This document shows positions 13,101 through 13,118 of a DNA stretch of 13,118 nucleotides, in pieces (position 1 is the first letter of the stretch; every line of letters starts with the position of its first letter). The notes under the pieces are model-generated. The model saw only the letters and a program-made list of their open reading frames with translations, was not told where the DNA came from and ran no database searches. The DNA is taken from contig DAHWKH010000052.1 in the NCBI GenBank assembly GCA_027343725.1, positions 1 through 13,118 of the forward strand. Reading direction: 5' to 3'. The position numbers and the translations under genes are program-made. This DNA comes from Acidiferrobacteraceae bacterium (GTDB taxonomy: Bacteria; Pseudomonadota; Gammaproteobacteria; Acidiferrobacterales; Acidiferrobacteraceae).

Positions 13101-13118
13101 ATGAGCAAGAATAACGTT
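13101..13118 (+). CDS. Start of a gene cut by the window end, possibly an insertion-sequence transposase
   Basis: Only ATG plus five codons (MSKNNV) are visible, with GGGAGA 10 bases upstream. The beginning resembles, from memory, transposases of the IS1595 group, which often start MxKNKVQFQKG. The duplicated 97-bp leader and the hairpin over the start codon region also suit an insertion-sequence end. Six residues cannot prove the family; any gene beginning MSKNNV is possible. Confidence 0.4.

Overview
The window (13,118 bases) is mostly GC-rich proteobacterial chromosome. An autotransporter with an ESPR-type extended signal peptide, a mrdA-type PBP2 and a DsbG-like protein together point to a gamma- or beta-proteobacterium. 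The species cannot be fixed from the sequence alone.

Left edge (1-654): this looks like the end of an integrated element. It holds the tail of one unrecognised gene, a small helix-turn-helix (HTH) gene pointing the other way, about 115 bases of AT-rich DNA, and then the 3' half of a tRNA-His gene (anticodon GTG) without its 5' half. That is the footprint of integration into tRNA-His. The element should lie to the left, with the intact tRNA beyond the window, and the chromosome resumes at about 655.

Backbone (655-5494): a decayed scrap resembling a Fic C-terminus, tRNA-Lys(CTT) with its own promoter, a pirin-family cupin gene, a short DsbG-like thioredoxin-fold gene that has lost its CXXC motif, and divergently from it a full-length penicillin-binding protein 2 (mrdA). 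A 450-base gap follows, with hairpins and a strong-looking sigma70 promoter.

Adhesin cluster (5298-12680): a TPR-sulfotransferase and a TPR-type GT9/GT41-like glycosyltransferase overlap by 4 bases, and 69 bases later comes a 1,224-residue autotransporter. The autotransporter has an ESPR leader, a passenger of about 26 near-identical beta-helix turns rich in Thr, Ser, Asn and Gly, a junction domain and a C-terminal 12-stranded-type barrel. A 13-bp GC hairpin at the end of the glycosyltransferase gene separates enzymes from adhesin, and a nested hairpin ends the cluster. My reading is that the two enzymes modify the adhesin (glycosylation and perhaps sulfation). This is the most interesting candidate system in the window. 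It rests on family membership, gene order and passenger composition; none of it has been tested.

Right edge (12681-13118): a clean rho-independent terminator, then two exact 97-bp tandem copies that end 6 bases before the start codon of a gene cut off by the window end. The second copy forms a hairpin over that gene's ribosome binding site. The layout suggests the left tip of an insertion sequence with a duplicated end.
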